64,000 nt of DNA from Mesobacillus subterraneus (GCF_003937825.1 NZ_RSFW01000037.1:1-64000); one strand, 5' to 3'. Counted from the stretch's first letter, positions 41,966 to 52,094 are shown. Notes: a model not told the origin generated them from the letters alone. Translations and numbers: made by a program.

Positions 41966-42925
41966 ATGGAAAATACATTGTCTTTCGACCAGCTGACCGA
42001 AGAGCAAAAATACGAGCATTTCATGAAACGGATCGAAGCTGGTGAAAAGATAGAGGCAGATGACTGGATGCCGGATGATTACCGGATGACGCTGATCAAG
42101 CTGATTTCGATGCACGGCATCAGTGAAATCATGGGCGCGCTGCCTGAGAAGGAATGGGTTCCGAAGGCTCCTTCCCTGAAAAGGAAGCTTGGGATCATGG
42201 CAAAGGTGCAGGACGAAATGGGTCATGGTCAGCTGCTGCTAAGGGTAGCAGAGGATTTAATGAAACCTCTCGGCAAATCAAGGGAGAACATTATCCAGGA
42301 TCTTCTTTCCGGCGACTTGAAATTCCACAATGTATTCCATATGGAAGCGAAAACGTGGGGAGACGCCGGATTGATTGGCTGGCTTGTTGATGGAGCTGCA
42401 ATCATCACACAGACGAATATGCTTGATGCTTCTTACGGTCCGTACGCTAGAGCGTTAAAGCGCATTTGTGCGGAGGAAGTGTTCCACGCCCAGCATGGCG
42501 AGGCCATCATTATGGCGCTTGCAGAAGGAACGGACGAACAAAAAGCGATGATTCAGGATTCGATCGATCGCTGGTGGGAAGCGCTCCTGATGTTCTTCGG
42601 ACCGGGGGATGCCTCGACGACTGGAACTTCCAAGCAGGATACCACGATCAAATACGGAATCAGAACAAAGACAAATGAGGAGCTGCGTCAGGACTTTTTC
42701 ACAAAATACATTCCGCGTGTTCTGTCTCTTGGCCTGAAATTGCCGGATGAGACGATGCACTTCGACCAGGAATCAGGGATGTGGGTGTACCAGCAGCCTG
42801 ACTGGAGCAAGTTCAAGCAAATCATCAAGAACAATGGACCTAAATCAAAGGACCGTTTGCGGCTGAGGGAAATTTCATACAGCAACAATAAATGGGTCAT
42901 TGATGCACTGAGTGCTAAAGCATAG
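41966..42925 (+). CDS. paaA: Phenylacetyl-CoA epoxidase subunit PaaA
   Basis: 319 residues. Catalytic diiron subunit of the ring 1,2-epoxidase: helical ferritin-like fold with metal ligands in KVQDEMGHGQLLL and AEEVFHAQHGEA. ATG 41966 follows AAGGAGG. paaABCD lie in order behind it. Confidence 0.95.
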   Translation: MENTLSFDQLTEEQKYEHFMKRIEAGEKIEADDWMPDDYRMTLIKLISMHGISEIMGALPEKEWVPKAPSLKRKLGIMAKVQDEMGHGQLLLRVAEDLMKPLGKSRENIIQDLLSGDLKFHNVFHMEAKTWGDAGLIGWLVDGAAIITQTNMLDASYGPYARALKRICAEEVFHAQHGEAIIMALAEGTDEQKAMIQDSIDRWWEALLMFFGPGDASTTGTSKQDTTIKYGIRTKTNEELRQDFFTKYIPRVLSLGLKLPDETMHFDQESGMWVYQQPDWSKFKQIIKNNGPKSKDRLRLREISYSNNKWVIDALSAKA

Positions 42926-42977
42926 GGGATTGGGCAGGTCATAACTGCCCAGCAACTCCGGGAAAGGAGATGGAAGA

Positions 42978-43325
42978 ATGTCGGGTAAGGGGTTTTACCA
43001 GGAATTTGAAGTGTTCAGCAAGCGTACGGATACTTCACCTATGCAATATCAGTTCTCACTGCTGGCACCGAACCATGAACTTGCACTGGTGATGGCACAG
43101 GAAAACTTCATGCGACGGGAGCCGGTAGCAGACATCTGGGTCGTCAAGCGTGACGATGTGCGCAAGATGACGATGGAAGAACGCCAGACGCTGCAAAGGC
43201 TGGACAATAAGGATTACCGCAACACGAAAGGCTATGGCTATTTGAAAAAGAAGTGGCGGCATTATGAGCAGGAAATGCTTGATGAAAAAGAGATCTTGTC
43301 ATGGGGAGGGAAGCAGGAGAAATGA
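42978..43325 (+). CDS. paaB: Phenylacetyl-CoA epoxidase subunit PaaB
   Basis: 115 residues, the bridging subunit of the epoxidase (YQEFEVFSKRTDTSPMQYQFSLLAP; MAQENFMRREPVADIWVVKR). ATG after GGAAAGGAG. A small hairpin TGGGCAG/CTGCCCA (42931-42951) lies between paaA and paaB and may be a processing or stability element. Its stop overlaps the paaC start (ATGA). Confidence 0.93.
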   Translation: MSGKGFYQEFEVFSKRTDTSPMQYQFSLLAPNHELALVMAQENFMRREPVADIWVVKRDDVRKMTMEERQTLQRLDNKDYRNTKGYGYLKKKWRHYEQEMLDEKEILSWGGKQEK

Positions 43326-44140
43326 GATACGCACTTGAAGATGCCTTGAAAAATGGAGCATACCGTGATGCAGCGACTGAACTCCTGTTCCAGCTTGCTG
43401 ATGATGATTTCATCCTTGCGTACAGAGGGTCCGAATGGCTTGGGCTTGCTCCACACATTGAAGAAGATGTTGCATTCTCTTCGATCAGCCAGGACACGAT
43501 GGGCCATGCAGCGATGTTCTATCAATTGCTTCACGGACTGGGTGCCGGCGACCCAGACCATCTTGCCCACGCCAGGCCGGCAGCTGAAAGGAAGAATGCG
43601 GTTTTACTGGAGCTAGTGAATGGCCCGGGGACATATTTGACAGAGCCGCACTATGACTGGGCATTCGCTGTGGTCAGGAACTATTTTTACGCTCAGGCAA
43701 AAAAGGTAAGAATTGAAGCACTTAAGAATTCCTCCTACCAGCCACTGGCAGAGGCGGCTGTAAAAGTGAATATGGAACTCTATTACCATCTGCTTCACTG
43801 GAAAACCTGGTTCACTCAGCTGTTGAGTGCTGGCGGTGAAGCGAAGACAAGGATGGCAGCCGCGATGGAGAAAGTCTTTGAAGAGCTGGATGGCCTGTTC
43901 TCCTACGGTGCACAGGGTGAAGAGTTCACGAAACATAAGTTGATAGATTCAGAGGATGCGCTAAAGGCAAGGTGGCTGCAGCTGATGTCTCCGGTCTTTG
44001 AATCCCTAGATTTAAAAATGCCAGAAAAGTTCGCAATGAAGAGCGGCAATGGACGCAATGGGGAACACACAGAAGACCTGCAAACCGCCCTTGATACTCT
44101 CGGAGAAGTTTATCTTTTTGACCCGGCAGCGAGCTGGTGA
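43322..44140 (+). CDS. paaC: Phenylacetyl-CoA epoxidase subunit PaaC
   Basis: 272 residues, structural ferritin-like partner of PaaA. LLFQLADDDFILAYRGSEWLG and EEDVAFSSISQDTMGHAAMFYQLL are family landmarks. ATG 43322 is chosen over upstream in-frame codons because it follows AGCAGGAGAA and overlaps the paaB stop by 4 bases. Confidence 0.93.
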   Translation: MRYALEDALKNGAYRDAATELLFQLADDDFILAYRGSEWLGLAPHIEEDVAFSSISQDTMGHAAMFYQLLHGLGAGDPDHLAHARPAAERKNAVLLELVNGPGTYLTEPHYDWAFAVVRNYFYAQAKKVRIEALKNSSYQPLAEAAVKVNMELYYHLLHWKTWFTQLLSAGGEAKTRMAAAMEKVFEELDGLFSYGAQGEEFTKHKLIDSEDALKARWLQLMSPVFESLDLKMPEKFAMKSGNGRNGEHTEDLQTALDTLGEVYLFDPAASW

Positions 44141-44144
44141 TCTG

Positions 44145-44627
44145 ATGTTGAAGGGAAAGGTCATTGAAGCTCTCCAGTCTGTGAAGGATCCAGAAATCGA
44201 CAGCGTCTCGATTATTGAGCTTGGCATGCTGGAAGAGCTTGAAATCACAACAAACAAAATTGTGATCAAGCTATTGCCGACCTTCATGGGCTGTCCAGCG
44301 CTTGATATTATCAAAAGCAATGTCATCAAGGCAGTTTCTTCAATCGAAGAGGCCGGAGAAGTCGATGTGCAGTTCATCTTCCATCCGCCATGGACGTCTG
44401 ACAGGGTGTCAGAAGCAGGCAGGGAAAAGCTGAAGGAATTCGGCATTGCCCCTCCGCCAAGACATATTGAAGAAACCGGCGAATGGCAGGCTGATTGCCC
44501 ATACTGTGGCTCGACGTATACAACGATGGAGAATCTCTTCGGGCCGACGGCATGTCGGAGTATTTTGTACTGCAAGTCGTGCAAGAATCCATTCGAAGCA
44601 ATGAAACCTGTTTCTACTTTGATGTGA
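44145..44627 (+). CDS. paaD: Phenylacetate pathway protein PaaD
   Basis: 160 residues. The N-terminal MIP18/DUF59-like domain (VIEALQSVKDPEIDSVSIIELGML) and C-terminal Cys cluster (CPYCGS, CRSILYCKSCKNPFE) match PaaD, which helps assemble the epoxidase metal/Fe-S centres. ATG 44145 starts 4 bases after paaC. Confidence 0.92.
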   Translation: MLKGKVIEALQSVKDPEIDSVSIIELGMLEELEITTNKIVIKLLPTFMGCPALDIIKSNVIKAVSSIEEAGEVDVQFIFHPPWTSDRVSEAGREKLKEFGIAPPPRHIEETGEWQADCPYCGSTYTTMENLFGPTACRSILYCKSCKNPFEAMKPVSTLM

Positions 44628-44731
44628 CAGCCAGCATCGCTGTAACATGTCATATCGAGAGAATAATAGATTTAGCAGAAGCATATATTCATCCTGGTGT
44701 ACAAATTTAGAGATTAAGGGAGAGATTTTTC

Positions 44732-45040
44732 ATGGTAAAACTAATCGCGATTTACAAGCATCCTCAGGACAAAGAGGCATTTGACAAGCACTATTTCGAA
44801 ACACATGCACCACTTACAGCTAAAATCCCGGGTCTTCGCAAAATGGAAGTGACTCGTATTGTCGGCAGCCCAATGGGTGGAGAAGGCAAGTATTATTTAA
44901 TGTGCGAGATGTACTATGATGACCATGAAGCGCTGAAGGCTGGCATGAAATCAGCAGAAGGAAGAGCTTCTGGAAAGGATGTAATGAGCTTTGCAGGTGA
45001 TCTGGTCACGATGATGATCGGTGAAGAAGTGAATGACTAA
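44732..45040 (+). CDS. EthD-family ferredoxin-like protein
   Basis: 102 residues: VKLIAIYKHPQDKEAFDKHYFETHAPLTAKIPGL is the EthD pattern (dimeric alpha-beta barrel). Proteins of this type accompany several oxygenase pathways and recur in Bacillus paa clusters; the exact role is unknown. AGGGAGAG precedes ATG. Overlaps the next gene by 8 bases. Confidence 0.85.
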   Translation: MVKLIAIYKHPQDKEAFDKHYFETHAPLTAKIPGLRKMEVTRIVGSPMGGEGKYYLMCEMYYDDHEALKAGMKSAEGRASGKDVMSFAGDLVTMMIGEEVND

Positions 45041-45812
45041 TAACTATGAACTTATTGAAACGTCTGTCAAAGGGCAAGTCGGCCTGATTGAACTCAATCG
45101 CCCGAAGGTCCTCAATGCCCTGAACCGGCAAATGGTTTCTGAGGTACTTTCCGCGATGGAGGCATATGACAAGGACGAAAACATTAAAGTGATTCTCCTC
45201 GCAGGCAAGGGCCGGGCATTTGCTGCAGGTGCTGATATCGATGAAATGATGGACGCCGATGCCGTCAGCATGGAAACGTTGAACCAGTTCACCGACTGGG
45301 ACCGGCTTGCCTGGATCAAGAAGCCGGTTATCGGGGCAGTGCACGGATTTGCTCTGGGCGGTGCATTTGAACTGGCCCTATGCTGCGATATGCTGTTTGC
45401 CGCTGAAAATGCAGAGTTTGGTTTCCCGGAAGTAAATCTGGGCGTCATGCCAGGAGCCGGGGGAACCCAGAGGTTGACGAAGCTTGTCGGCAAGACGAAG
45501 GCAATGGAATGGATCCTGAGCGGCAAGCGCATTTCTGCTCAAGAGGCCCTCCACCATGGAATCATTAATTCAACCTTCGCCGAGGAAGTTTTGATGGAAG
45601 AAACCCTGAAATTCGCGGATACAATCGCAAATCAGGCACCAATCGCGGTAAGGCTGATCAAGGAATCGGTTTTGAAAGCGGTAGACTATCCTTTATATGA
45701 AGGAATGCAGTATGAGCGCAAGAATTTCTATATGCTTTTTGCGACAGAAGACCAGAAAGAAGGCATGCGGGCTTTCAAGGAAAAGCGAAAGCCGGAATTC
45801 AAGGGGAGATAA
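45033..45812 (+). CDS. Enoyl-CoA hydratase (PaaF-like)
   Basis: 259 residues of the crotonase fold. Oxyanion-hole segments KGRAFAAGADIDEM and GFALGGAFELAL, with catalytic Glu in [19 protein letters not shown]. Likely hydrates 2,3-dehydroadipyl-CoA, or acts elsewhere in the lower pathway. One of two PaaF-like genes here; which is the dedicated PaaF cannot be decided from sequence. Confidence 0.85.
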   Translation: MTNNYELIETSVKGQVGLIELNRPKVLNALNRQMVSEVLSAMEAYDKDENIKVILLAGKGRAFAAGADIDEMMDADAVSMETLNQFTDWDRLAWIKKPVIGAVHGFALGGAFELALCCDMLFAAENAEFGFPEVNLGVMPGAGGTQRLTKLVGKTKAMEWILSGKRISAQEALHHGIINSTFAEEVLMEETLKFADTIANQAPIAVRLIKESVLKAVDYPLYEGMQYERKNFYMLFATEDQKEGMRAFKEKRKPEFKGR

Positions 45813-45826
45813 GGGGGTACATAGCT

Positions 45827-46600
45827 GTGTTTGAAACCGTTTTGTATGAAGTGCGGAATCAGGTAGCCTACATCACCCTGAACCGTCCTGATAAATTGAA
45901 TGCCTTCACCGAACAATTGAACAAGGAAATCCAGGTTGCTATCAAGACCGCTTCCATAGACAAAGGCGTCAGGGCGCTGGTCATCACAGGTGCCGGTCGG
46001 GCATTCTGCTCGGGAGAAGATCTGGCTGGCGTGTCTGAGGACATGGACCACGGGGAAGTCCTCCGAAAAAGATATAACCCAATGCTTCTTGAATTGGACT
46101 CCTGTGAAAAACCGGTGATTGCCGCTGTCAATGGAGTTGCGGCCGGTGCCGGCATGAGCCTGGCTCTTGCCTGCGATTTCCGCATTGCCTCCGAAAAAGC
46201 CAGCTTTGTGGAAGCCTTCATCCACGTGGGTCTTGTCCCTGATGCAGGGAATTTATACTTCCTGCCGCGGATCATTGGCCATGCAAAGGCAATGGAGCTC
46301 GCCGTTTTTGGAGAAAAAGTCCCTGCGGAAAAGGCAAAGGAACTCGGTCTTGTAACAGAAGTGTACTCTTTGGATCACTGGAATGAGAATGTTGCAGCAT
46401 TTGCCGAAAGGCTCGCAAATATGCCGACAAAGGCAATTGGCCTGATCAAAAGGAACCTGAAGGCAAGCTGGCACTCAAGCTTTGAGGAGTATCTCGAAAG
46501 GGACGCCCAGAGCCAGAGGATTGCCGGCCAGACAGCCGACCATAAGGAAGGCGTCACAGCATTCATGGAAAAAAGAAAACCAGTTTTCAAGGGTGAATAA
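45827..46600 (+). CDS. paaG: 1,2-epoxyphenylacetyl-CoA isomerase
   Basis: 257 residues, crotonase fold. GAGRAFCSGEDLAG and the acidic catalytic region GLVPDAGNLYFLPRIIG (Asp where hydratases have Glu, with Pro-Asp) match PaaG, which isomerises the ring epoxide to the oxepin. GTG 45827 after AAGGGGG. Confidence 0.85.
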   Translation: MFETVLYEVRNQVAYITLNRPDKLNAFTEQLNKEIQVAIKTASIDKGVRALVITGAGRAFCSGEDLAGVSEDMDHGEVLRKRYNPMLLELDSCEKPVIAAVNGVAAGAGMSLALACDFRIASEKASFVEAFIHVGLVPDAGNLYFLPRIIGHAKAMELAVFGEKVPAEKAKELGLVTEVYSLDHWNENVAAFAERLANMPTKAIGLIKRNLKASWHSSFEEYLERDAQSQRIAGQTADHKEGVTAFMEKRKPVFKGE

Positions 46601-46636
46601 AAGAAACCATCAATCTACTAAAAGGAGATGTTACGC

Positions 46637-48154
46637 GTGACAACAGTTAAAGAGCAAAAATTCGAAGCAATGGCAGTAAAACGCGAGACATATCAATTGA
46701 TTATCAATGGAGTTCGCCAAGACAGTGTCAATGGTGAAACGTACAAAGTCTATAACCCGGCAACAGGCGAGGAAGTAGCCACAGTTGCAAAGGCTTCTAA
46801 AGAAGACGCTGAGCTTGCGGTGCAAGCGGCAAGGAATGCGTTCGATTTCGGGAAGTGGCGCCATTTCCCTGTTAACAAACGCTCCCGTACGCTGAATAAA
46901 ATCGCGTCCATCATGCGCTCACGTTTCAATGAACTGGTAGAATTGGAGATTCTGGATACCGGGAAATCCCTTGCGGCTGCACAGGGACAGGTGATGCAGG
47001 CAATCGAGGATTTCGAATTTTACGCTGGCGCGATCGTCAGCCACCGCGGAGCTGTCAACAGCATGCCGGGTGCATTCCAGAACATTACCGAGAAAGAGCC
47101 AGTCGGTGTCTGTGCACAAATCATTCCATGGAACTATCCAATGATGATGGCAGCCTGGAAGATTGCTCCGGCTATCGCAGTTGGCTGCTCGGTTGTCGTA
47201 AAACCAGCATCGCTTACACCTTTGACAGCGATTGTCCTCGGTGAAATCTGCATCGAAGCAGGCGTTCCGGAAGGCGTCGTCAACGTCATTCCTGGATCCG
47301 GTTCTGTCGTGGGCAATTACCTTGTTGAGCATGAAAAAGTAGACAAAGTTGCCTTTACCGGCTCAACACCGATCGGCAAGGATATCATGGCGAGAGCTTC
47401 CCAAACACTAAAGCGTGTGACACTTGAACTTGGCGGTAAGTCACCGAGCATTATTTTCAATGATGCTGATATAGATGCCGCCGTAGACGGATCGCTATTC
47501 GGTATCTTCTATAATACTGGCCAATCATGCGAAGCGCGATCACGCTTGTATGTCCATGAAGATGTATACGATGAGTTCGTTGAAAAATTCGTTGAGAAAA
47601 CAAAAAAGCTGAAGCTCGGAAATCCGTTTGATAAGGAAACACATGTCGGCGCTATTATCAGCCAGGATCAAATGGAAGTCATCGACGGTTATGTAAAATC
47701 CGCTGTAGAAGACGGAGCGCAGGTCCTTACGGGCGGAAAGGCTGCAAATCTGGAAGGCTATGAAAATGGCTACTGGTATGAGCCAACCATCATTGCTGAA
47801 ACAAACCACAGCATGAAAGCTGTAAAGGAAGAAATCTTCGGCCCGGTTGTTGTGGTCATGAAGTTCAAGGATGAAAAAGAGGCTGTCAAACTTGCGAATG
47901 ACAGTGAGTACGGGCTCGGCTCCGCGATCTGGACGAAGGATTACGGCCGTGCGACTAGGGTATCAAAACAGATCCAGGCGGGAATCGTCATGATCAACTG
48001 CCCATTCTCAGCATTCCCTGGCACACCATTCGGGGGCTACAAACAATCAGGATTCGGCCGCGAACTCAGCATCGAAACTCTCGATTTATATACAGAAACA
48101 AAGAGTATCGTCTCTTATTACGGCAGCCGCCCGCTAAACCCGTTTAACGTTTAA
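46637..48154 (+). CDS. Aldehyde dehydrogenase of the paa cluster
   Basis: 505 residues. NAD-dependent ALDH with LELGGKSP (catalytic Glu), NTGQSCEARSRLYV (catalytic Cys) and PFGGYKQSGFGRE near the end. GTG 46637 is chosen: AAAGGAG is 10 bases upstream, while ATG 46628 would be too close. In E. coli PaaZ joins an ALDH to a hydratase; this protein has only the ALDH part, so it probably oxidises the open-chain semialdehyde after a separate ring hydrolase, or else phenylacetaldehyde. Confidence 0.85.
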   Translation: MTTVKEQKFEAMAVKRETYQLIINGVRQDSVNGETYKVYNPATGEEVATVAKASKEDAELAVQAARNAFDFGKWRHFPVNKRSRTLNKIASIMRSRFNELVELEILDTGKSLAAAQGQVMQAIEDFEFYAGAIVSHRGAVNSMPGAFQNITEKEPVGVCAQIIPWNYPMMMAAWKIAPAIAVGCSVVVKPASLTPLTAIVLGEICIEAGVPEGVVNVIPGSGSVVGNYLVEHEKVDKVAFTGSTPIGKDIMARASQTLKRVTLELGGKSPSIIFNDADIDAAVDGSLFGIFYNTGQSCEARSRLYVHEDVYDEFVEKFVEKTKKLKLGNPFDKETHVGAIISQDQMEVIDGYVKSAVEDGAQVLTGGKAANLEGYENGYWYEPTIIAETNHSMKAVKEEIFGPVVVVMKFKDEKEAVKLANDSEYGLGSAIWTKDYGRATRVSKQIQAGIVMINCPFSAFPGTPFGGYKQSGFGRELSIETLDLYTETKSIVSYYGSRPLNPFNV

Positions 48155-48160
48155 TCAAGA

Positions 48161-48196
48161 GGCGAGCACTCCAGATCACGGGTGCTCGCCTTTCCA
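48161..48196 (+). terminator. Intra-cluster hairpin (partial terminator)
   Basis: GGCGAGCAC (48161-48169) pairs with GTGCTCGCC (48182-48190), followed by TTTCC and more T. It may attenuate transcription into paaH. Confidence 0.65.
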
Positions 48197-48222
48197 TTTT
48201 TCTTAAAGGGAGGAAACATCTA

Positions 48223-49086
48223 ATGAAGAAACTAGTTGTCATCGGTTCAGGTGTAATGGGCAGGGGCATAGCCTATGTCAGCAGTTTGGGCGGATTTGAT
48301 ACCGTTTTGATCGATATTGACGAAAAGCAGCTTCATAATGCCGAACGGGAAATCAACAGCATTTTTGATAAAGGAGTTGCCAGGGGGAAAGTCATGCCCG
48401 AAGACGCGGAGCTGGCGAAATCAAGGCTGAAATACTCAAATTTCCTCGCTGATAATGTGAAGGATGCAGACCTGGTCATCGAAGCAGTCCCGGAAAAAAT
48501 AGATATCAAGAAAACGATTTTTGAAGTATTGGACCAGCATGCACCTGCACATTGCCTGTTTGCGACCAATACTTCGACAATGAGCCCGACTGAAATCGCC
48601 TCTTTTACAAAGCGTCCAGAGAGCGTGATTGCGATGCACTTCTTCAACCCGGTCCACAAAATGCCGCTCGTTGAAATCATCCGCGGGCTTGAAACGAGCG
48701 ATGAAACGGCAGAAGTAATCAAGAATGCAGCGATCCAGATGGGCAAGGAAACCGTCATCGTAAACGAATTCCCCGGATTTGTCACGAGCCGGATCAGCGC
48801 ACTTGTCGGCAATGAGGCCTTTTACATGCTTCAGGAAGGCGTTGGGACTGCGGAAGAAATCGACAAGGCCATCAAGCTCGGACTGAATTACCCTATGGGA
48901 CCATTCGAGCTGGGTGACCTTGTTGGCCTTGATACACGCTTGAACAATTTGAAATACCTGCATGAAAAGCTTGGGGAAAAATACCGGCCGGCACCTTTGC
49001 TTGAGCAGTATGTAAAAGCAGGCCGACTAGGCAGGAAGACTGGCAGGGGTGTGTACGATTACAGAGAGTCGGTAACGACAAAATAA
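48223..49086 (+). CDS. paaH: 3-hydroxyacyl-CoA dehydrogenase PaaH
   Basis: 287 residues. N-terminal Rossmann GSGVMGRGIA; catalytic His/Glu in MHFFNPVHKMPLVEII; C-terminal NYPMGPFELGDLVGLD. Oxidises 3-hydroxyadipyl-CoA. ATG after AGGGAGG. Confidence 0.92.
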   Translation: MKKLVVIGSGVMGRGIAYVSSLGGFDTVLIDIDEKQLHNAEREINSIFDKGVARGKVMPEDAELAKSRLKYSNFLADNVKDADLVIEAVPEKIDIKKTIFEVLDQHAPAHCLFATNTSTMSPTEIASFTKRPESVIAMHFFNPVHKMPLVEIIRGLETSDETAEVIKNAAIQMGKETVIVNEFPGFVTSRISALVGNEAFYMLQEGVGTAEEIDKAIKLGLNYPMGPFELGDLVGLDTRLNNLKYLHEKLGEKYRPAPLLEQYVKAGRLGRKTGRGVYDYRESVTTK

Positions 49087-49098
49087 AGGAGGATGGCG

Positions 49099-50307
49099 AT
49101 GAAAGAAGTTGTAATTGTCGATGCAGTCAGGACACCGATAGGAAAATACAATGGCAGCCTCCGCCATATCCGTCCCGATGATCTGGGCGCGGTTGTCATC
49201 AAGGCATTGGTCGAGCGCAATCCTGGTTTACCAACGGAGCAGATTGAGGAAGTTGTCTTCGGGAACGCCAACCAGGCAGGAGAGGACAATCGGAATGTCG
49301 CACGGATGTCCGGGCTTTTGGCTGGATTGCCGGTTGAGGTAGCAGGTACGACGGTCAATCGTTTGTGCGGCTCCGGACTTGATGCGGTCAATTATGCAGC
49401 GAGGGCGATTTTAGCCGGGGAAGGCGACATCTTCATTGCTGGCGGAACCGAAAGCATGACCAGGGCGCCATTCGTGATGGCGAAACCGAATGCTGAATTC
49501 CCGCGCGGCAATATGGAAATGTTCGATACAACGATTGGCTGGCGGTTCGTTAACAGCAAGCTGAAAGAAATGTACGGGACTGACAGCATGCCAGAGACTG
49601 CCGAAAATGTTGCGAAGAAGTACGGCATCACACGCGAGGCGCAGGACGAGTTCGCGGCTGAAAGCCAGCTTCGGGCCCAGCGAGCGATGGAGTCTGGCCG
49701 CTTTGAAAATGAAATCGTTCCTGTCGTATATGAAGATAAAAAAGGGAACAAAACAGTGATTGACCGCGATGAACATCCACGGCCGGGAACGACGGTCGAA
49801 AAGCTGGCAAAGTTGAAGCCTTTGTTCAAGGATGGGACGGTAACAGCAGGCAATGCGTCCGGGGTGAATGACGGAGCATCAGCGCTGCTATTGATGAGCA
49901 GGGAGAAAGCGGAGGAGCTTGGCCTTAAGCCGCTGGCGAAGTATATTGTTTCCGCTACAGCCGGACTGGAGCCTTCCATCATGGGGATGGGGCCGGTATA
50001 CGCTGTAAACAAAGCGCTGAAAAGGGTCAATTTGTCCATTGAAGATCTGGGCCTCATTGAACTAAATGAAGCGTTCGCTGCCCAATCTCTTGGCTGCATC
50101 CAGGAGCTGGGTCTGGATCAGTCGAAAGTGAATGTCAATGGAGGGGCGATTGCGTTCGGCCATCCGCTTGGAGCGAGCGGCGCCAGGATTTTGACAACCC
50201 TTTTATATGAAATGAAAAAGAGGGATTCCAAATACGGCCTTGCGACGATGTGTATAGGCGTCGGCCAGGGAATCGCCACGATTATCGAGAATATAGGAGA
50301 GAGATAA
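49099..50307 (+). CDS. paaJ: 3-oxoadipyl-CoA thiolase PaaJ
   Basis: 402 residues. Active-site Cys in [12 protein letters not shown] (about 89), His in [15 protein letters not shown] and Cys in TMCIGVGQG. Cleaves 3-oxoadipyl-CoA to succinyl-CoA and acetyl-CoA. ATG 49099 lies 6 bases after AAGGAGG; the ATG at 49093 abuts the ribosome site. Confidence 0.92.
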   Translation: MKEVVIVDAVRTPIGKYNGSLRHIRPDDLGAVVIKALVERNPGLPTEQIEEVVFGNANQAGEDNRNVARMSGLLAGLPVEVAGTTVNRLCGSGLDAVNYAARAILAGEGDIFIAGGTESMTRAPFVMAKPNAEFPRGNMEMFDTTIGWRFVNSKLKEMYGTDSMPETAENVAKKYGITREAQDEFAAESQLRAQRAMESGRFENEIVPVVYEDKKGNKTVIDRDEHPRPGTTVEKLAKLKPLFKDGTVTAGNASGVNDGASALLLMSREKAEELGLKPLAKYIVSATAGLEPSIMGMGPVYAVNKALKRVNLSIEDLGLIELNEAFAAQSLGCIQELGLDQSKVNVNGGAIAFGHPLGASGARILTTLLYEMKKRDSKYGLATMCIGVGQGIATIIENIGER

Positions 50308-51084
50308 ATGAACAATATCAAATTCCAGAAAGAGCAGAATATCGCATATGTGACGATCGACCGCCCGGAATCATTGAACTGCTTCAATTATGAAACGCTT
50401 GAGGAACTTGGGAATCTGGTCGACAGCCTTTATACCGATACCGATGTTCGCGTGGTAATTTTCACGGGAGCAGGCGATAAAGCCTTCAGTGCAGGGGCGG
50501 ATTTAAAAGAAAGGAAACACCTTACTGAGGCGGAAGTGCGCCGTAATGTCAAGAAAATCCGCGATGTCTTCAGTGCGATCGCCGAATTGCCGCAGCCGAC
50601 AATTGCTGCTGTGAATGGTTTTGCTTTTGGTGGCGGGTTTGAACTAATGCTGGCCTGTGATTTTAAAATTGCCGCTGACAGAGCAGTGATGGGAATGACG
50701 GAGGTAAGCTGGGGAATCATTCCGGGAGCAGGCGGTACACAGAGACTTTCCAGGCTGATCGGCGAAATGAAAGCAAAGGAACTGATTTTTACAGCAAGAA
50801 AAATTTCCGCTGATAAGGCTTATGAACTTGGAATCCTGACAGCAGTTGAACCATTGGAAAATGTCTTGGCAGCCGCTAAAGACCTTGCAGAGGAAATCCT
50901 GCAAAATGCCCCAATTGCGGTGAGACAGGCGAAGTATGCGATCCAGCATGGCAGCAGCACCGACCTCCAGACAGGATTGGCGATCGAGTCTAAAGCTTAT
51001 GAGGTAACGATTCCAACAAAGGATCGTGTGGAAGCACTGAATGCTTTCAGTGAAAAACGCAAGCCTGTATTTACAGCACAATAA
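50308..51084 (+). CDS. Enoyl-CoA hydratase (PaaF-like, second copy)
   Basis: 258 residues, crotonase fold with [23 protein letters not shown] and catalytic Glu in [18 protein letters not shown]. Starts immediately after the thiolase stop. Probably the hydratase of the adipyl-CoA stage. Confidence 0.87.
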   Translation: MNNIKFQKEQNIAYVTIDRPESLNCFNYETLEELGNLVDSLYTDTDVRVVIFTGAGDKAFSAGADLKERKHLTEAEVRRNVKKIRDVFSAIAELPQPTIAAVNGFAFGGGFELMLACDFKIAADRAVMGMTEVSWGIIPGAGGTQRLSRLIGEMKAKELIFTARKISADKAYELGILTAVEPLENVLAAAKDLAEEILQNAPIAVRQAKYAIQHGSSTDLQTGLAIESKAYEVTIPTKDRVEALNAFSEKRKPVFTAQ

Positions 51085-51217
51085 TTTCCATAGGGAGAAA
51101 TCCCTATGGTTTTTTGCCCTTTTGAGCAAATTGTTTTTGCAAAATAATGATAATACTGTAAAATGTTTTATAACGAAATTATCACGAACGACAAAAACGA
51201 ATGAGGATGACAGAAGC

Positions 51218-52093
51218 TTGAATACAAGATCAATGATTTTTACCTTATACGGCGATTATATCTCCCATTACGGGAGCAAAATTTGGATTGGCAGCCTGAT
51301 ACGCCTGCTGAATGAATTCGGCCATAATGACCAGTCTGTAAGAGCGGCGATTTCGAGGATGAATAAGCAGGGATGGGTCCAGGCCGAGAAAATCGGCAAT
51401 AAGAGTTACTATTCGCTCACTCCAAGGGGACAGAAAAGGATTGACGAAGCAGGGAAGCGTATTTTCAAACTAAAGCCCGAAGAATGGGACGGCAAATGGA
51501 GAATCCTCATGTACACGATTCCGGAGGAGATTCGCAATGTTCGTGACGAACTGCGCAAGGAACTGATTTGGAGCGGGTTCGGCTCGATGTCCAACAGTTT
51601 TTGGGTCTCCGCCAATAATCTTGAAAGACAGGTCAGGGATCTGATTGAAAAATATGAAATCGAGCAGTATGTCGATTTCTTTGTAGCTGAGTACAAGGGT
51701 CCGCATGAAAACCAGCGACTGGTGGAGAAAAGCTGGGACCTTGTGGAAATCAATTCGAAGTACCAGGACTTCATCAGCGAGTACAGCCAAAAATACATCA
51801 TCGACAAAAACAAAATCCAAAAAGGAAGCATGTCCGACGCCGAGTGCTTCGTTGAACGGACCAAGCTCGTCCACGAATACCGGAAGTTCCTGTTCTATGA
51901 TCCAGGCCTGCCAGAAGAGTTGCTGCCTGAAAAATGGCTCGGCAGCCACGCAGCTGCCCTGTTCAGCGAATACTACAAGGAACTTGCAGAGCCGGCATCC
52001 CGCTTCTTCGAGTCCGTCTTTAAGGAAGGCAATGAACTCAAGCACAAAGACCTTGACTACGACGTGATGGACCACCCGTATATATTGGAATAG
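51218..52093 (+). CDS. paaX: PaaX-family transcriptional regulator
   Basis: 291 residues. N-terminal winged helix (TRSMIFTLYGDYI; NDQSVRAAISRMNKQGW), central PaaX domain (WDGKWRILMYTIPEEIRNVRDELRKELIWSGFG) and C-terminal PaaX_C. PaaX represses paa genes until phenylacetyl-CoA binds. TTG 51218 fits the family start; the long upstream extension in the same frame has no ribosome site. An imperfect operator-like TATAACGAAATTAT lies about 35 bp upstream. Confidence 0.9.
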   Translation: MNTRSMIFTLYGDYISHYGSKIWIGSLIRLLNEFGHNDQSVRAAISRMNKQGWVQAEKIGNKSYYSLTPRGQKRIDEAGKRIFKLKPEEWDGKWRILMYTIPEEIRNVRDELRKELIWSGFGSMSNSFWVSANNLERQVRDLIEKYEIEQYVDFFVAEYKGPHENQRLVEKSWDLVEINSKYQDFISEYSQKYIIDKNKIQKGSMSDAECFVERTKLVHEYRKFLFYDPGLPEELLPEKWLGSHAAALFSEYYKELAEPASRFFESVFKEGNELKHKDLDYDVMDHPYILE

Positions 52094-52094
52094 T

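Noticed and set aside
49392-50099. Long antisense open frames in the thiolase, hydratase and GlnA genes
   Set aside because: They mirror the codon bias of the sense genes, lack ribosome sites and have no protein-like features.
51041-51217. N-terminal extension of PaaX
   Set aside because: The frame runs back into the end of the enoyl-CoA hydratase gene with no ribosome site; the PaaX family starts at about TTG 51218.
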